12,985 nt of DNA from CAYLNK01 sp964384675 (GTDB lineage: Bacteria > Acidobacteriota > Thermoanaerobaculia > UBA5066), in the NCBI GenBank assembly GCA_964384675.1, contig CAYLNK010000186.1, positions 1-12,985 on the forward strand, read 5' to 3'. Below the pieces are notes generated by a model. That model was not told the DNA's origin, did no database searches, and saw nothing but the letters and a program-made list of their open reading frames with translations. A program made the position numbers and the translations under genes. Within the stretch, counting starts at the first letter, position 1, and each line of letters starts with the position of its first letter. This document shows positions 1 to 7,717 of the stretch, one piece after another.

Positions 1-394
1 CCGGGGCCGAGAGGAGCGCGCCGTCGGTGGCGTACGTGAAGCCGTGGTACGGGCAGCGGAGGTGTAGCGCGTCGAGGTGCCCGTTCTCGCCTTCGCACAG
101 GAGAGCCCCCCGGTGCGTGCAGACGGCGTGCAGCGCGGCGATCCCGAGATCCGCCGCGCGCAGGACGACGAGGTGCTCGCCGCGGAGCGGCGCCCTCGCC
201 CAGTCGCCGGGGCGAGGCAGGTCCGCCTCGTGCGCCACCGGCACCCACGACGACGCGAGGAACGCGCGCTCCTCGAGGTCGAGGACCGCGGGGTCCACGA
301 ACGCCGCCCGGGGGAGCGGCGTCGCCTCCCGGAACGGCTTCAGCACCCCGAGGAGGGCGTCGCGGCGGAGGGGAAGGGTCCCGGTCGCGGGCAT
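1..394 (-). CDS. Rieske (2Fe-2S) aromatic-ring-hydroxylating oxygenase alpha subunit, 5' part only
   Basis: The gene runs off the left edge; only its first 131 codons are present. Translation from the ATG at 394 gives an N-terminal region of about 90 residues, then VCTHRG (Cys92, His94) and CPYHGFTY (Cys114, His117). This is the Cys-x-His...Cys-x2-His cluster-binding pattern of Rieske domains, with the CPYHG form usual in ring-hydroxylating and betaine/choline-type oxygenases. The segment around residues 28-62 (PRAAFVDPAVLDLEERAFL, then SSWVPVAHEADLP) matches the pre-Rieske region of that family. The C-terminal mononuclear-iron catalytic domain should lie outside the window, so the substrate cannot be inferred. 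The start lacks a clear Shine-Dalgarno, but no better in-frame start was found. It lies 74 bp downstream of the NTF2-like gene on the same strand and may be co-transcribed with it. Confidence 0.88.
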   Translation of the reverse strand, partial: MPATGTLPLRRDALLGVLKPFREATPLPRAAFVDPAVLDLEERAFLASSWVPVAHEADLPRPGDWARAPLRGEHLVVLRAADLGIAALHAVCTHRGALLCEGENGHLDALHLRCPYHGFTYATDGALLSAP

Positions 395-468
395 GCGGTC
401 GGAGCGTAGTCGAACCGCCGCCCCTCCGCGCGACGGCGCCCTCGTCGACCCCAAGCGCCGGAGAGGCC

Positions 469-950
469 CTACTTCTTGGCGGCGGGCGGCGGGGGATCGG
501 CGGAGGCGTGGTCGGAGGCGTACTTCCACGCTCCGTCCTTCTCCACCGCGATCGCGGACCAGGTCCCGATCTCCGTCGTCGGCGAGCCGCCGGCCTTCGG
601 TACCGTCGTCACCTTCCACGCCCCCCAGCCGGTGGAGATCTTCCCGGCCGACCGGTACCGCGCGTCCATGACGGCGGCGTCGGTCACCTTCACGTCCTTC
701 AGCCAGCCCTCGTAGGCTTCCAGGATCGCCTTCTTTCCCTTGATCGCGCCGGTGCCGGGAAGGACGAGCACCGCGTCGTCGGCGTACAGCGCGGCGCAGG
801 CGGCGGCGTCGTTGGCCATCATCGCCTTCACCCAGGCGGCGTCGACGGTCTGGAGACCGTGCCTGGCCGCGGGCTCGGCGGCGCGAAGGGGCGCGGCGGC
901 CACGGCCAGAGCGGCGACGCAGGTCAGGAGGGCTCCGAGAGGCTTTTCAT
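469..950 (-). CDS. exported NTF2-like (DUF4440/SnoaL-type) protein, apparent frameshift at its start
   Basis: The body of the protein, read from a GTG at 903, has the look of a DUF4440/SnoaL small cone-shaped domain: an N-terminal helix with DAAWVKAMMANDAAACAALY, then DDAVLVLPGTGAIKGKKAI, a middle helix, and beta strands ending near GAWKYASDHASADPP. Such domains bind small hydrophobic ligands, and many have no known reaction. No good ribosome site precedes the GTG. The ATG at 950 does have an AAGGAG 8 nt upstream, but its frame stops after 8 codons. Adding one A to the A4 run (944-947) would join ATG-AAA to the main frame and create a Lys-Lys plus hydrophobic, Ala-rich signal peptide, giving about 160 residues. 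I therefore mark the gene from 950. The gap may be a sequencing error, a real mutation or slippage. The fold is fairly sure; the function is unknown. Confidence 0.75.
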
Positions 951-958
951 ACGACTCG

Positions 959-964
959 CTCCTT
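959..964 (-). promoter_or_regulatory. Shine-Dalgarno that points to the ATG at 950
   Basis: On the minus strand AAGGAG lies 8 nt upstream of the ATG at 950. It is the only good ribosome-binding site near this gene. It supports translation starting at 950 rather than at the GTG at 903, and so supports reading the start region as frameshifted. Confidence 0.6.
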
Positions 965-1045
965 CTTCACCGACGATGCGATGGATCGTAGCCGACCCCG
1001 TGCTCGACTCCAGGCGGCTCCCGCGGCGAGAGAGCGTCGGGCCGC

Positions 1046-1051
1046 GATAAT
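1046..1051 (+). promoter_or_regulatory. possible -10 element for fadH
   Basis: GATAAT matches the sigma-70 -10 consensus at five of six positions and stands out in very GC-rich DNA. It lies 27 bp upstream of the TTG start of fadH, which would give a leader of roughly 20 nt containing the GGAGG at 1069-1073. No convincing -35 box sits 16-18 bp upstream, so this is tentative. The 127-bp region (951-1077) must also hold the divergent promoter of the NTF2-like gene. Confidence 0.3.
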
Positions 1052-1077
1052 GGCCCGGATCGCACGTCGGAGGCTCC

Positions 1078-3120
1078 TTGACCGCACCGTACCCGCATCT
1101 CCTCTCCCCCCTCGACCTCGGCTTCACCACGCTCCGGAACCGCGTCCTGATGGGCTCGATCCACACCGGTCTCGAGGACCGCGCCCGCGACTTCCCGCGC
1201 CTCGCCGCCTACTTCGCCGAGCGGTCCCGGGGCGGCGTCGGGCTGATGGTCACCGGCGGCTTCGCTCCGAACGTCGAGGGGTGGCTCTCCCCGTTCGGGG
1301 GCCGGCTCGCGTCGTCCCGCGCGGCCCGTCCGCACCGCCTCATCACCGACGCCGTCCATGCCGGCGGCGGGAAGATCGCGCTCCAGATCCTCCACGCGGG
1401 GCGCTACGGCTACTCGCCCCTCTGCGTGGCGCCGTCGGCCCTCAAGTCCCCGATCACGCCGTTCCGGCCGCGGGCTCTCTCCGCGGCCGGGATCGAACGG
1501 CAGATCCGCGCCTTCGTGCGCTGCGGCGTCCTGGCCCGCGAGGGGGGCTACGACGGCGTCGAGGTGATGGGCTCCGAGGGGTACTTCCTGAACGAGTTCC
1601 TCGTCACCCGCACCAACAAGCGCACCGACCGGTACGGCGGGAGCTACGAGAACCGGATGCGCCTGCCGATCGAGGTCGTCACGCGCCTGCGCGAGGCGGT
1701 GGGCCGCGACTTCATCATCGTCTACCGGCTGTCGATGCTCGACCTCGTGCCGTCCGGCAGCACCTGGCCCGAGGTGGTGCAGCTCGCCAGGGCCCTCGAG
1801 GCCGCGGGGGTGACGATCCTGAACACCGGGATCGGCTGGCACGAGGCGCGCGTCCCCACGATCGCCACCAGCGTGCCGCGCGCGGCGTTCACCTGGGTGA
1901 CGAAGAAGCTGAAGGGCGAGGTGGGGATCCCGCTCTGCACCACGAACCGGATCAACACGCCGGAGGTGGCCGAGCAGGTCCTCGCCGACGGCTGCGCCGA
2001 CATGATCTCGATGGCGCGCCCGTTCCTGGCCGACCCGGAGCTCGTGAAGAAGGCCGCGGAGGGGCGCGCCGACGAGATCAACACCTGCATCGCGTGCAAC
2101 CAGGCGTGCCTCGACCACGTCTTCGCGCGGAAGGTCGCGTCCTGTCTCGTGAACCCCCGGGCGTGCCACGAGACCGAGCTGGTCCTCGCCGCAGCCCCGA
2201 AGCGGAAGCGCCTCGCGGTGGTCGGCGCGGGACCGGCGGGGCTCGCCTGCGCCACGGCGCTCGCCGAGCGCGGCCACCAGGTCGACCTCTTCGAGGCGGC
2301 CGCCGAGATCGGCGGGCAGTTCAACATGGCCAAGCGGATCCCTGGCAAGGAGGAGTTCGCCGAGACGCTCCGCTACTTCCGGAGGCGGCTCGAGCTGACC
2401 GGCGTGACGACCCGGCTCGGCACGCGCGCCACGGCGCAGGACCTGATCGCCGGGCGGTACGACGACGTCGTCCTCGCCACCGGCGTCGTCCCGCGCGACC
2501 CGCGGATCCCGGGACAGGAGCATCCGATGGTCCTCTCGTACGTCGACGTCCTTTCGCGCGGCAAGCCGGTCGGGCCGCGCGTGGTGGTCGTCGGCGCGGG
2601 GGGGATCGGCTTCGACGTCGCCGAGTTCCTGGTCCACGGGAACGGCCGCAGCGGACACGCCGAGAGCGATCCGCGGCGCTTCCTCGCGGAGTGGGGCGTC
2701 ACCGACCCCGCCCTCGCGCCGGGCGGCCTCGCCAAGCCGGCCCCGGAGCCGCCGGCCCGCACGGTCACGCTCCTCCAGCGGAAGCCGACGCGCCCCGGAG
2801 CCGGTCTCGCGAAGACGACCGGCTGGATCCACCGCGCCGCGCTGAAGATGAAGAAGGTGGAGATGCTCGCCGGCGCGCACTACGAGGGGATCGACGACCG
2901 GGGGCTCACCGCGAGCTTCGGGAAGGAGAGGAAGGAGCGCCGTCTCTTCGAGGTGGACAACGTCGTCCTCTGCACCGGGCAGGAGCCGCTCCGCGAGCTC
3001 CTGGAGCCGCTCCGCGCCGCCGGCGTGAGGGTGCACCTGATCGGCGGCGCCGACGTGGCCGCGGAGCTGGACGCCAAGCGGGCGATCGACCAGGGGACGC
3101 GGCTCGCCGCTTCGCTCTGA
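1078..3120 (+). CDS. fadH: 2,4-dienoyl-CoA reductase (NADPH), FadH type
   Basis: FadH reduces 2,4-dienoyl-CoA intermediates so that unsaturated fatty acids can pass through beta-oxidation. The 680-residue product matches the E. coli enzyme (about 670 residues) along its whole length. Residues 1-330 form the FMN-binding TIM barrel, with LGFTTLRNRVLMGS near the start, the active-site Tyr169 (SEGYFLNEF) and His255 (GIGWHEARVPT). The [4Fe-4S] cysteines are 337, 340, 344 and 356 (CIACNQAC...SC). A dinucleotide fold begins at VVGAGPAGLA (381-390), a second GAGGIGFD follows, and the end reads VHLIGGADVAAELDAKRAI. All key residues are present, so the enzyme should be active. The TTG start is chosen because GGAGG precedes it at a short 4-nt spacing and the N-terminus then aligns with known FadH. 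It converges on the membrane protein gene, with 37 bp between stops. No other beta-oxidation gene is nearby. Confidence 0.96.
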   Translation: MTAPYPHLLSPLDLGFTTLRNRVLMGSIHTGLEDRARDFPRLAAYFAERSRGGVGLMVTGGFAPNVEGWLSPFGGRLASSRAARPHRLITDAVHAGGGKIALQILHAGRYGYSPLCVAPSALKSPITPFRPRALSAAGIERQIRAFVRCGVLAREGGYDGVEVMGSEGYFLNEFLVTRTNKRTDRYGGSYENRMRLPIEVVTRLREAVGRDFIIVYRLSMLDLVPSGSTWPEVVQLARALEAAGVTILNTGIGWHEARVPTIATSVPRAAFTWVTKKLKGEVGIPLCTTNRINTPEVAEQVLADGCADMISMARPFLADPELVKKAAEGRADEINTCIACNQACLDHVFARKVASCLVNPRACHETELVLAAAPKRKRLAVVGAGPAGLACATALAERGHQVDLFEAAAEIGGQFNMAKRIPGKEEFAETLRYFRRRLELTGVTTRLGTRATAQDLIAGRYDDVVLATGVVPRDPRIPGQEHPMVLSYVDVLSRGKPVGPRVVVVGAGGIGFDVAEFLVHGNGRSGHAESDPRRFLAEWGVTDPALAPGGLAKPAPEPPARTVTLLQRKPTRPGAGLAKTTGWIHRAALKMKKVEMLAGAHYEGIDDRGLTASFGKERKERRLFEVDNVVLCTGQEPLRELLEPLRAAGVRVHLIGGADVAAELDAKRAIDQGTRLAASL

Positions 3121-3157
3121 TCCGCATTCCGCTCGTGGTCGGGCGCCGCGGCCTGGG

Positions 3158-6100
3158 TCACGGGCCATGACCTCCAAGGGTGCTCTCGAAGCTCCCGGTT
3201 CCGGCGCGGACGAGCTCGTCACGCTCACGCTTCGCCAGCCCGGCCAGCGGGTGACCCTTCAGGCGATAGCAGTCTGCCCGGAGCGTGAGGAGGTCGAGGT
3301 CGAGCCTCACGTGCGGCTCCATCAGCGCGAGCGCCTCGAGGACTCGCGGGCCGCAGCCCTCGACGCGGCGGGCGACGTCGACGATGAGGCGCCGCCGCGT
3401 CGCCTCGATCCGGTGAAGCGCGAAGGGACGTGAAAGGGCGGTGAGGAGCGCCTCGACACGCGCCGGGCTCGGCGCCCACCTGGCGAGGCCCGCGGCGACG
3501 CCGACGGAGCGCCCCAGCAGGTCCGCATCGGCCCAGGGCCAGGCGCGCAGGCCGGAGAAGCCCCGGGCGAAGGCGTCCGCGGCCTGGTCGTTCTGGCCGA
3601 CGGCCCTCCGGAAGATCCCCTCGACGAGGAGCGCCTCGACGGGGTCGTACCGGGCCAGGTCGGGGAGCAGCGAGAGGCAAGCCTCGTCCCCCGTCTGGGC
3701 GAAGCTCTCCGCGGCGATCAGCGTCTCCGGGTGCGACGTCGCGGTGAGGTCGAGCTGACGCCACAGGCGCGCGGCGTCGGCGAAGCGCCCCCGGCGATAG
3801 GCGGAGACGACCCGCGAGAGATCGGGGTCTTCCTGCGGATCGGTCCCGGCGATCAGGCGCGACGTGGTGCGGTACCGGCGCACCAGGGCGGGATCGAAGG
3901 TGCCCTGGAACGAACCGTCCCGCATGGAGAGACGCGCCGCCACGGCGCGGATCTCCGCCACCGACTGCCCGCTCGCGCGGCCGATGCTCCGCGCCACGCC
4001 GAACTCCACGGTGTTCCGATCGTCGGTGTTGACCGCCGCCATGGTGTTGTCCGCGACGTGGCTCGCGAAGGCGCCGTCCGCGACGAGGTGCGCCAGGAAC
4101 CCTTCCGCCGAATCGACGCCCCAGGCGACGTTCAGGGCGGTCCGATACGGCTCCTCGGCGACCCGCGCCCTCACCCGCTCCACGTCGACGGGCAGCGGCG
4201 CGGGCGAGGCGACCAGGACCATGTCCTTCTCCAGCGTCTGCCAGACGGAGACGTGCGGGAAGACGCCCCGGAGGGTCCGGAGGATCGTCTGCACGGCCAG
4301 CCCGTCGATCTCGTACGCCTGGACCCACTGCAGGAAAACGCCGCCCTCGGCGAGCCGCGCCGCGGCGGCCTGGTAGAGCTCCCGGGTGAAGAGGCTCGCG
4401 ATCCCGGCCCGGAACGGGTTGGACGGCTCGGAGAAGATCACGTCGTACCGGTTGCCGGTCACGAGGAGCATCTCCCGCGCGTCGCCGTAGAAGACCTTCA
4501 CGCTGGGCTGGGTGAGGACGTCCTGGTTGGCGGGCGCGCAGAGCGCCGCGACGTCGCGGATCGCCGGCTCGATCTCGGCCACGTCCACGCGTTCCATGCC
4601 GGGCACCTTCCCCAGCCACCCCGCGGTGCTCCCGGTGCCCAGGCCGATCACCAGGCTCCGCCTGGGTCGCGGATGCAGGATCGCGCCGATCAGCCCGCCC
4701 ATCACCTGGGTCGGGGCGTCCGCCACCGCGTTCCCGTCGGACTTGCCGTTCACGAGGAACGCGTAGCCGTCGATCCCGTTGACGGCGATGCTGCTCTCGA
4801 CCCCCTCCCACTCCGCGACGATCGCGCCACGCTGCTCGATCGCCCAGTCCTTCATCTCGTTCCGGGACTTGCCCACCAGGGAGACGCGGCCGGCGCCGAT
4901 CGGCGAATGGCGCCAGACGGCCGTCGGTCCCGTCGCCTGGACGAGGAGGAGCGCCGCCGTCGCCGCGGCGGCCGGACCGAGCCACACCGGACGCGAAAGG
5001 ACGGCGGCCGCGGCGGCGAGGGCCACCATCAGCCACGCCGCGAGCTTCCAGCAGCCCGGCGCGGTGAGGAGCGGCATGAGCCCGAAGCCGCCGGCGAGCG
5101 AGCCCGCGATCGCGCCGAGCGTGTTGAAGGCGCAGACGCGGCCGACGTCCCGGCCCGCGTTCGCGCTCCCCGATCCCGACAGGGCGATCAGGGCCGGGAG
5201 CTGGAACCCCGAGACGATCGCCGCCGGGAGCACGACGACACCGCAGACGATCGACCAGCCGATCACGCTCCCCGCGAAGCCGAGCGTGTCGAGCGAGCGC
5301 AGGAGGGCGCTGAAGATGGAGAGGCGATCCCCCAGCGCGAACGGCGCCACGATCGCCAGGGCCTGAAGGCCGCACGTCGAGGAAAAGAGACCGAGCGAGC
5401 CGGGACGGTCTCCGGGCAGCATCCCGTAGAAGAGCCCTCCGAGGCCGATGCCGAGGAGCGCGGTCGCGAGGATGAGCCCGAACGTGAACGTCGAGCCCCC
5501 GAGGATCGGCGCCAGCATCCGGTACCAGACGAGCTCCAGGAGGAGGAACGAGAAGCCGGCCACCGCGGCCGCCGTGAGCGTGAAGAGGCCGCGCGGGTCA
5601 CGCTCGGCCGCGGGCTTCCCTTGCTCTCCGCCGCGTTCGGCCCGCCCGGGGACGCCGCTCTCGCCCGGGTCGGGGGCGGCCTCGAAGCCGGAGAGCCGGG
5701 AGAGCGCCAGGGCCGCGACCGCGACGAGGACGTTCAGCAGCACGGCGAGGAGCAGCGTCCGCCGGTTCCCGAGCTCCTCGAGCGCGAAGAACGTCGAGCC
5801 CACGGTACCCACGACCGCTCCGAGGGTATTGACGCCGTACAGCGTGGCGACGGCTCGTCGCCTGACGTCCTCGCGGACCAGGACCGCCCGCGCCGCAGCC
5901 GGGAGCGTTCCGCCCATCAGGAACGTCGGCACGCCGAGCATCACCGTCGTGAGGACGAGGCGCAGGAGCGTGGCTCCGACGACGCCGAGAGCGGGCGAGC
6001 CGCCGCTCGCGAAGTAGACCGTCTCGACGACCCTCACGATCGGCACCGTGAGAAGCGCCGCCGCCGCGATCGCTCCTTCGAGCTTCGCGTAGAGGAGCAA

Positions 6101-6349
6101 CGGGTTGGCGTGGCGGTCGACGAGGTGCCCGAGCTTCAGGCCGCCCAGGCCCAGCCCCCCCATGAAGATGCCGATCACCGCTGCCGCGGCGGGCGTCGAC
6201 GCCCCGAAGACGTTCCGGAGCTCGCGCAGCCAGACGGTCTGGTAGACGAGCGACGCGACCCCGGAGCCGAAGAGGAGCAGCGCCATGGGCGTGATGCGGT
6301 CCCGACGGGAGGTGGGGGCGGGGACGAGCTCCGGCCGCTTGCGCTTCAA
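3158..6349 (-). CDS. fused multi-pass membrane / spermidine-synthase-like protein with long C-terminal extension
   Basis: This 1063-residue protein has three parts. Residues about 22-475 hold roughly 14 hydrophobic helices in two halves. Each half begins with a similar signature (ASLVYQTVWLREL near 32-44; SFLLLELVWYRML near 267-279), and a charged linker at 222-252 separates them, suggesting an internal duplication. Residues about 515-715 form a spermidine-synthase-like Rossmann fold: GLGTGST (569-575), the acidic strand end VAEIEPAI (590-597), GDAREML (622-628) and DVIFSEPSNP (636-645). Polyamine aminopropyltransferases carry a catalytic Asp in the last motif (SDCTDP in SpeE); here the position is Glu641, so spermidine synthesis is doubtful. 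The remaining ~340 residues look soluble, helical and Ala/Arg-rich, perhaps TPR-like. The substrate is unknown. The start is a TTG without a clear ribosome site; the ATG at 6286 (residue 22, just before helix 1) is the alternative. Confidence 0.88.
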   Translation of the reverse strand: MKRKRPELVPAPTSRRDRITPMALLLFGSGVASLVYQTVWLRELRNVFGASTPAAAAVIGIFMGGLGLGGLKLGHLVDRHANPLLLYAKLEGAIAAAALLTVPIVRVVETVYFASGGSPALGVVGATLLRLVLTTVMLGVPTFLMGGTLPAAARAVLVREDVRRRAVATLYGVNTLGAVVGTVGSTFFALEELGNRRTLLLAVLLNVLVAVAALALSRLSGFEAAPDPGESGVPGRAERGGEQGKPAAERDPRGLFTLTAAAVAGFSFLLLELVWYRMLAPILGGSTFTFGLILATALLGIGLGGLFYGMLPGDRPGSLGLFSSTCGLQALAIVAPFALGDRLSIFSALLRSLDTLGFAGSVIGWSIVCGVVVLPAAIVSGFQLPALIALSGSGSANAGRDVGRVCAFNTLGAIAGSLAGGFGLMPLLTAPGCWKLAAWLMVALAAAAAVLSRPVWLGPAAAATAALLLVQATGPTAVWRHSPIGAGRVSLVGKSRNEMKDWAIEQRGAIVAEWEGVESSIAVNGIDGYAFLVNGKSDGNAVADAPTQVMGGLIGAILHPRPRRSLVIGLGTGSTAGWLGKVPGMERVDVAEIEPAIRDVAALCAPANQDVLTQPSVKVFYGDAREMLLVTGNRYDVIFSEPSNPFRAGIASLFTRELYQAAAARLAEGGVFLQWVQAYEIDGLAVQTILRTLRGVFPHVSVWQTLEKDMVLVASPAPLPVDVERVRARVAEEPYRTALNVAWGVDSAEGFLAHLVADGAFASHVADNTMAAVNTDDRNTVEFGVARSIGRASGQSVAEIRAVAARLSMRDGSFQGTFDPALVRRYRTTSRLIAGTDPQEDPDLSRVVSAYRRGRFADAARLWRQLDLTATSHPETLIAAESFAQTGDEACLSLLPDLARYDPVEALLVEGIFRRAVGQNDQAADAFARGFSGLRAWPWADADLLGRSVGVAAGLARWAPSPARVEALLTALSRPFALHRIEATRRRLIVDVARRVEGCGPRVLEALALMEPHVRLDLDLLTLRADCYRLKGHPLAGLAKRERDELVRAGTGSFESTLGGHGP

Positions 6350-6434
6350 GGGCCGCAGGATGGCTCAGCGCACCCTCTCGGGTCTATCCTGAAGGCACCG
6401 CGTGCGGCCCGAGCGCCCTCGCGGTGCCTGCCGA

Positions 6435-6602
6435 TCAGGTCCTGCGTGCCGCCCGCTTCCTCCCCTTCGCCGGCGCCGCGGCCGGCTTCGCGGCGACCAC
6501 CTCTCCCTTCGTCTGGTCTCCGATGATTCCCTTGGCCGGACAGATCGAGAAGACCGGACACTTCTTGCAGCCGACGGCGATGGCGACGGGACAGAGAGTC
6601 AT
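6435..6602 (-). CDS. 55-residue four-cysteine mini-protein with Ala/Lys/Arg tail
   Basis: The ATG at 6602 opens a 55-codon frame ending in TGA at 6435-6437. AAAGGA lies 7 nt upstream, a good ribosome site, and almost all wobble bases are G or C, as in the neighbouring genes. Residues 1-25 hold Cys4, Cys12, Cys15 and Cys21 in the arrangement C-x7-C-x2-C-x5-C; three of the cysteines are followed by Pro (CPVAIAVGCKKCP, then CP). Four cysteines in so short a span suggest a Zn or iron-sulfur site; this is inference. From residue 37 the chain becomes Ala/Pro/Lys/Arg-rich (AAKPAAAPAKGRKRAARRT), probably disordered and cationic. There is no signal peptide. It sits 142 bp after the DJ-1-like gene and 85 bp before the fused membrane protein, all on one strand. 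I do not recognise a named family. Confidence 0.72.
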   Translation of the reverse strand: MTLCPVAIAVGCKKCPVFSICPAKGIIGDQTKGEVVAAKPAAAPAKGRKRAARRT

Positions 6603-6698
6603 GGTGGCGTCCTTTCGCGCGCGGCCGGCGGGCCGCCGCGCCGCGGTCGAGGTTACACCGCGGCGCTCGCGCGCCCGTCGCGCCCAGCAAGAGCCGGA

Positions 6699-6716
6699 GC
6701 GCCCCGCGAGGGGCGC
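6699..6716 (-). terminator. hairpin after the DJ-1-like gene, weak terminator
   Basis: A perfect 7-bp stem (GCGCCCC pairing with GGGGCGC) closes a 4-nt loop about 29 nt past the DJ-1-like stop. On the transcribed strand it is followed by a mixed CU-rich stretch (TCCGGCTCTTGCTGG), not a clean U tract, so termination may be partial. It separates the DJ-1-like gene from the mini-protein. Confidence 0.4.
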
Positions 6717-6744
6717 GCCGTGAGGTCCCTTTCGCGCCGCGATC

Positions 6745-7560
6745 TCAGAGATCGCCGGCGGCGACGTGGATGCCGCCCACGAACGCCCGCCCGAACGCCT
6801 CCGCCGCGGCCGGGTTCTCGGCGGTGATGATGTGGCCGTCCACGATCACGTCGTCACCCGACGTCGTCGGATCGCCTACGGCGGCCGAGAGGGGCATCAC
6901 ACCGCCGTTCTGCTCGACGTGCCACCGGTCCGCGATCGTGGCGTCGGCGTACGTCGCGTTGCCGAGCGTGAAGCCGGGGCCGCCGCCGGCCCACGCCGCC
7001 ACCTTCCGGCCCCGGAGCGGGCTGACGCCGTCGACGCGGGCCCAGGCCAGCACGGTGACGCCGTGGCAGATCCCGGCGACCGGCTTCTTCAGGGCGAGGA
7101 GCGCGCCGATGAGGCGGTTGACCGACTCGGTGACGAGCGGATCGGGGCGATAGAGCGCGTTCGCGTAGGTACCGGAAAAGGCGTACTGGTACGCCGACGC
7201 GCCCCAGCCGCCCACGAAGACGATCCCGGCCACGCGCGCCGGCTCGACGGCCCAGATCGGCAGGTCGGGCTGGACCGCGTCCGCGGTGCTGCCGCCCCAC
7301 GGGATCGCGGGCGCCAGGCTCGGCGCGGCGACCCGCACCTCGAGCCCCTGCCGCTCGAGGGAGGCCCGGACCGCGCGGTACTCCTCGAGCGAGAAGTTCG
7401 TGCCGGAAAGGACCAGGACGCCGGGTCCCGACTTGACGAGCTTCGACTCGGCGGCGGCCACGGACGGGGTCGAGAGCGACGCCACCGCGAGGCTCGCCGC
7501 GGCGAGGGTGAGGCCGAGGCGCGAGGTGTGTGTCGTCTGCGTGCTGCGGGTCGGGTTCAT
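6745..7560 (-). CDS. exported DJ-1/PfpI-family protein
   Basis: The 271-residue product carries an N-terminal signal peptide: a basic start, a hydrophobic Ala/Leu/Ser run at about 15-34, and a VAAAES cleavage-like site near 34-39. The mature part has the glutamine-amidotransferase-like DJ-1/PfpI fold: GVLVLSGTNFSLEEY (47-61), GIVFVGGWGAS (112-122), and the nucleophile elbow GICHGVTVLAW (163-173) with Cys165 and His166. Members include proteases, deglycase/chaperones and regulators; which applies here cannot be told. Export points to an envelope role. The start at 7560 is chosen because GGAG lies just upstream at suitable spacing and the signal peptide follows directly; a longer frame reaches 7662 but has no such support. 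It diverges from the alcohol dehydrogenase cassette across a 227-bp region with two palindromes and may share its control. Confidence 0.86.
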   Translation of the reverse strand: MNPTRSTQTTHTSRLGLTLAAASLAVASLSTPSVAAAESKLVKSGPGVLVLSGTNFSLEEYRAVRASLERQGLEVRVAAPSLAPAIPWGGSTADAVQPDLPIWAVEPARVAGIVFVGGWGASAYQYAFSGTYANALYRPDPLVTESVNRLIGALLALKKPVAGICHGVTVLAWARVDGVSPLRGRKVAAWAGGGPGFTLGNATYADATIADRWHVEQNGGVMPLSAAVGDPTTSGDDVIVDGHIITAENPAAAEAFGRAFVGGIHVAAGDL

Positions 7561-7697
7561 CGTCTTCTCCTTCGGCCCCCGTGCCGGGGCGCCGTCACCC
7601 TCTGAATCGGAATCGGCGAGCGAGGGACGACACGCCCGGCGCGAAGGCGTGATCGTCGTCACGGCCCGTTCCGCGGGCTGGCGTCCGGCGCCGCGCC

Positions 7698-7716
7698 GGT
7701 GGCGCGTTTCGCCACC
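7698..7716. promoter_or_regulatory. palindromic operator-like site 1
   Basis: Perfect dyad: arms GGTGGCG and CGCCACC around the 5-nt centre CGTTT. It shares 14 of 19 positions with site 2 at a 21-bp offset. It lies between the divergent DJ-1-like and alcohol dehydrogenase genes. The likely ligand is a dimeric regulator, possibly the AraC-family protein encoded at 8917; this is inference. Confidence 0.6.
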
Positions 7717-7717
7717 A

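Noticed and set aside
967..3228. A 753-codon minus-strand frame opposite fadH, and a 729-codon plus-strand frame at 981-3170
   Set aside because: Both shadow fadH in other frames; their translations are Arg/Gly/Ala/Pro-rich with no motif, whereas fadH matches its family end to end.
3731..6526. A 931-codon open frame on the plus strand opposite the fused membrane protein gene
   Set aside because: It is antisense to a protein with clear motifs, has a charged, low-complexity Arg/Glu/Asp-rich translation with no domain, and is the usual artefact of G/C-rich wobble positions.
6346..6690. A 114-codon minus-strand frame covering the mini-protein
   Set aside because: It is an alternative frame over 6435-6602; it lacks a ribosome site and has Arg-rich disordered content, while the 55-codon frame has a ribosome site, cysteine spacing and coding bias.
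7561..7662. N-terminal extension of the DJ-1-like protein to 7662
   Set aside because: It would bury the signal peptide and lacks a ribosome site; the ATG at 7560 has GGAG upstream and starts directly before the signal peptide.
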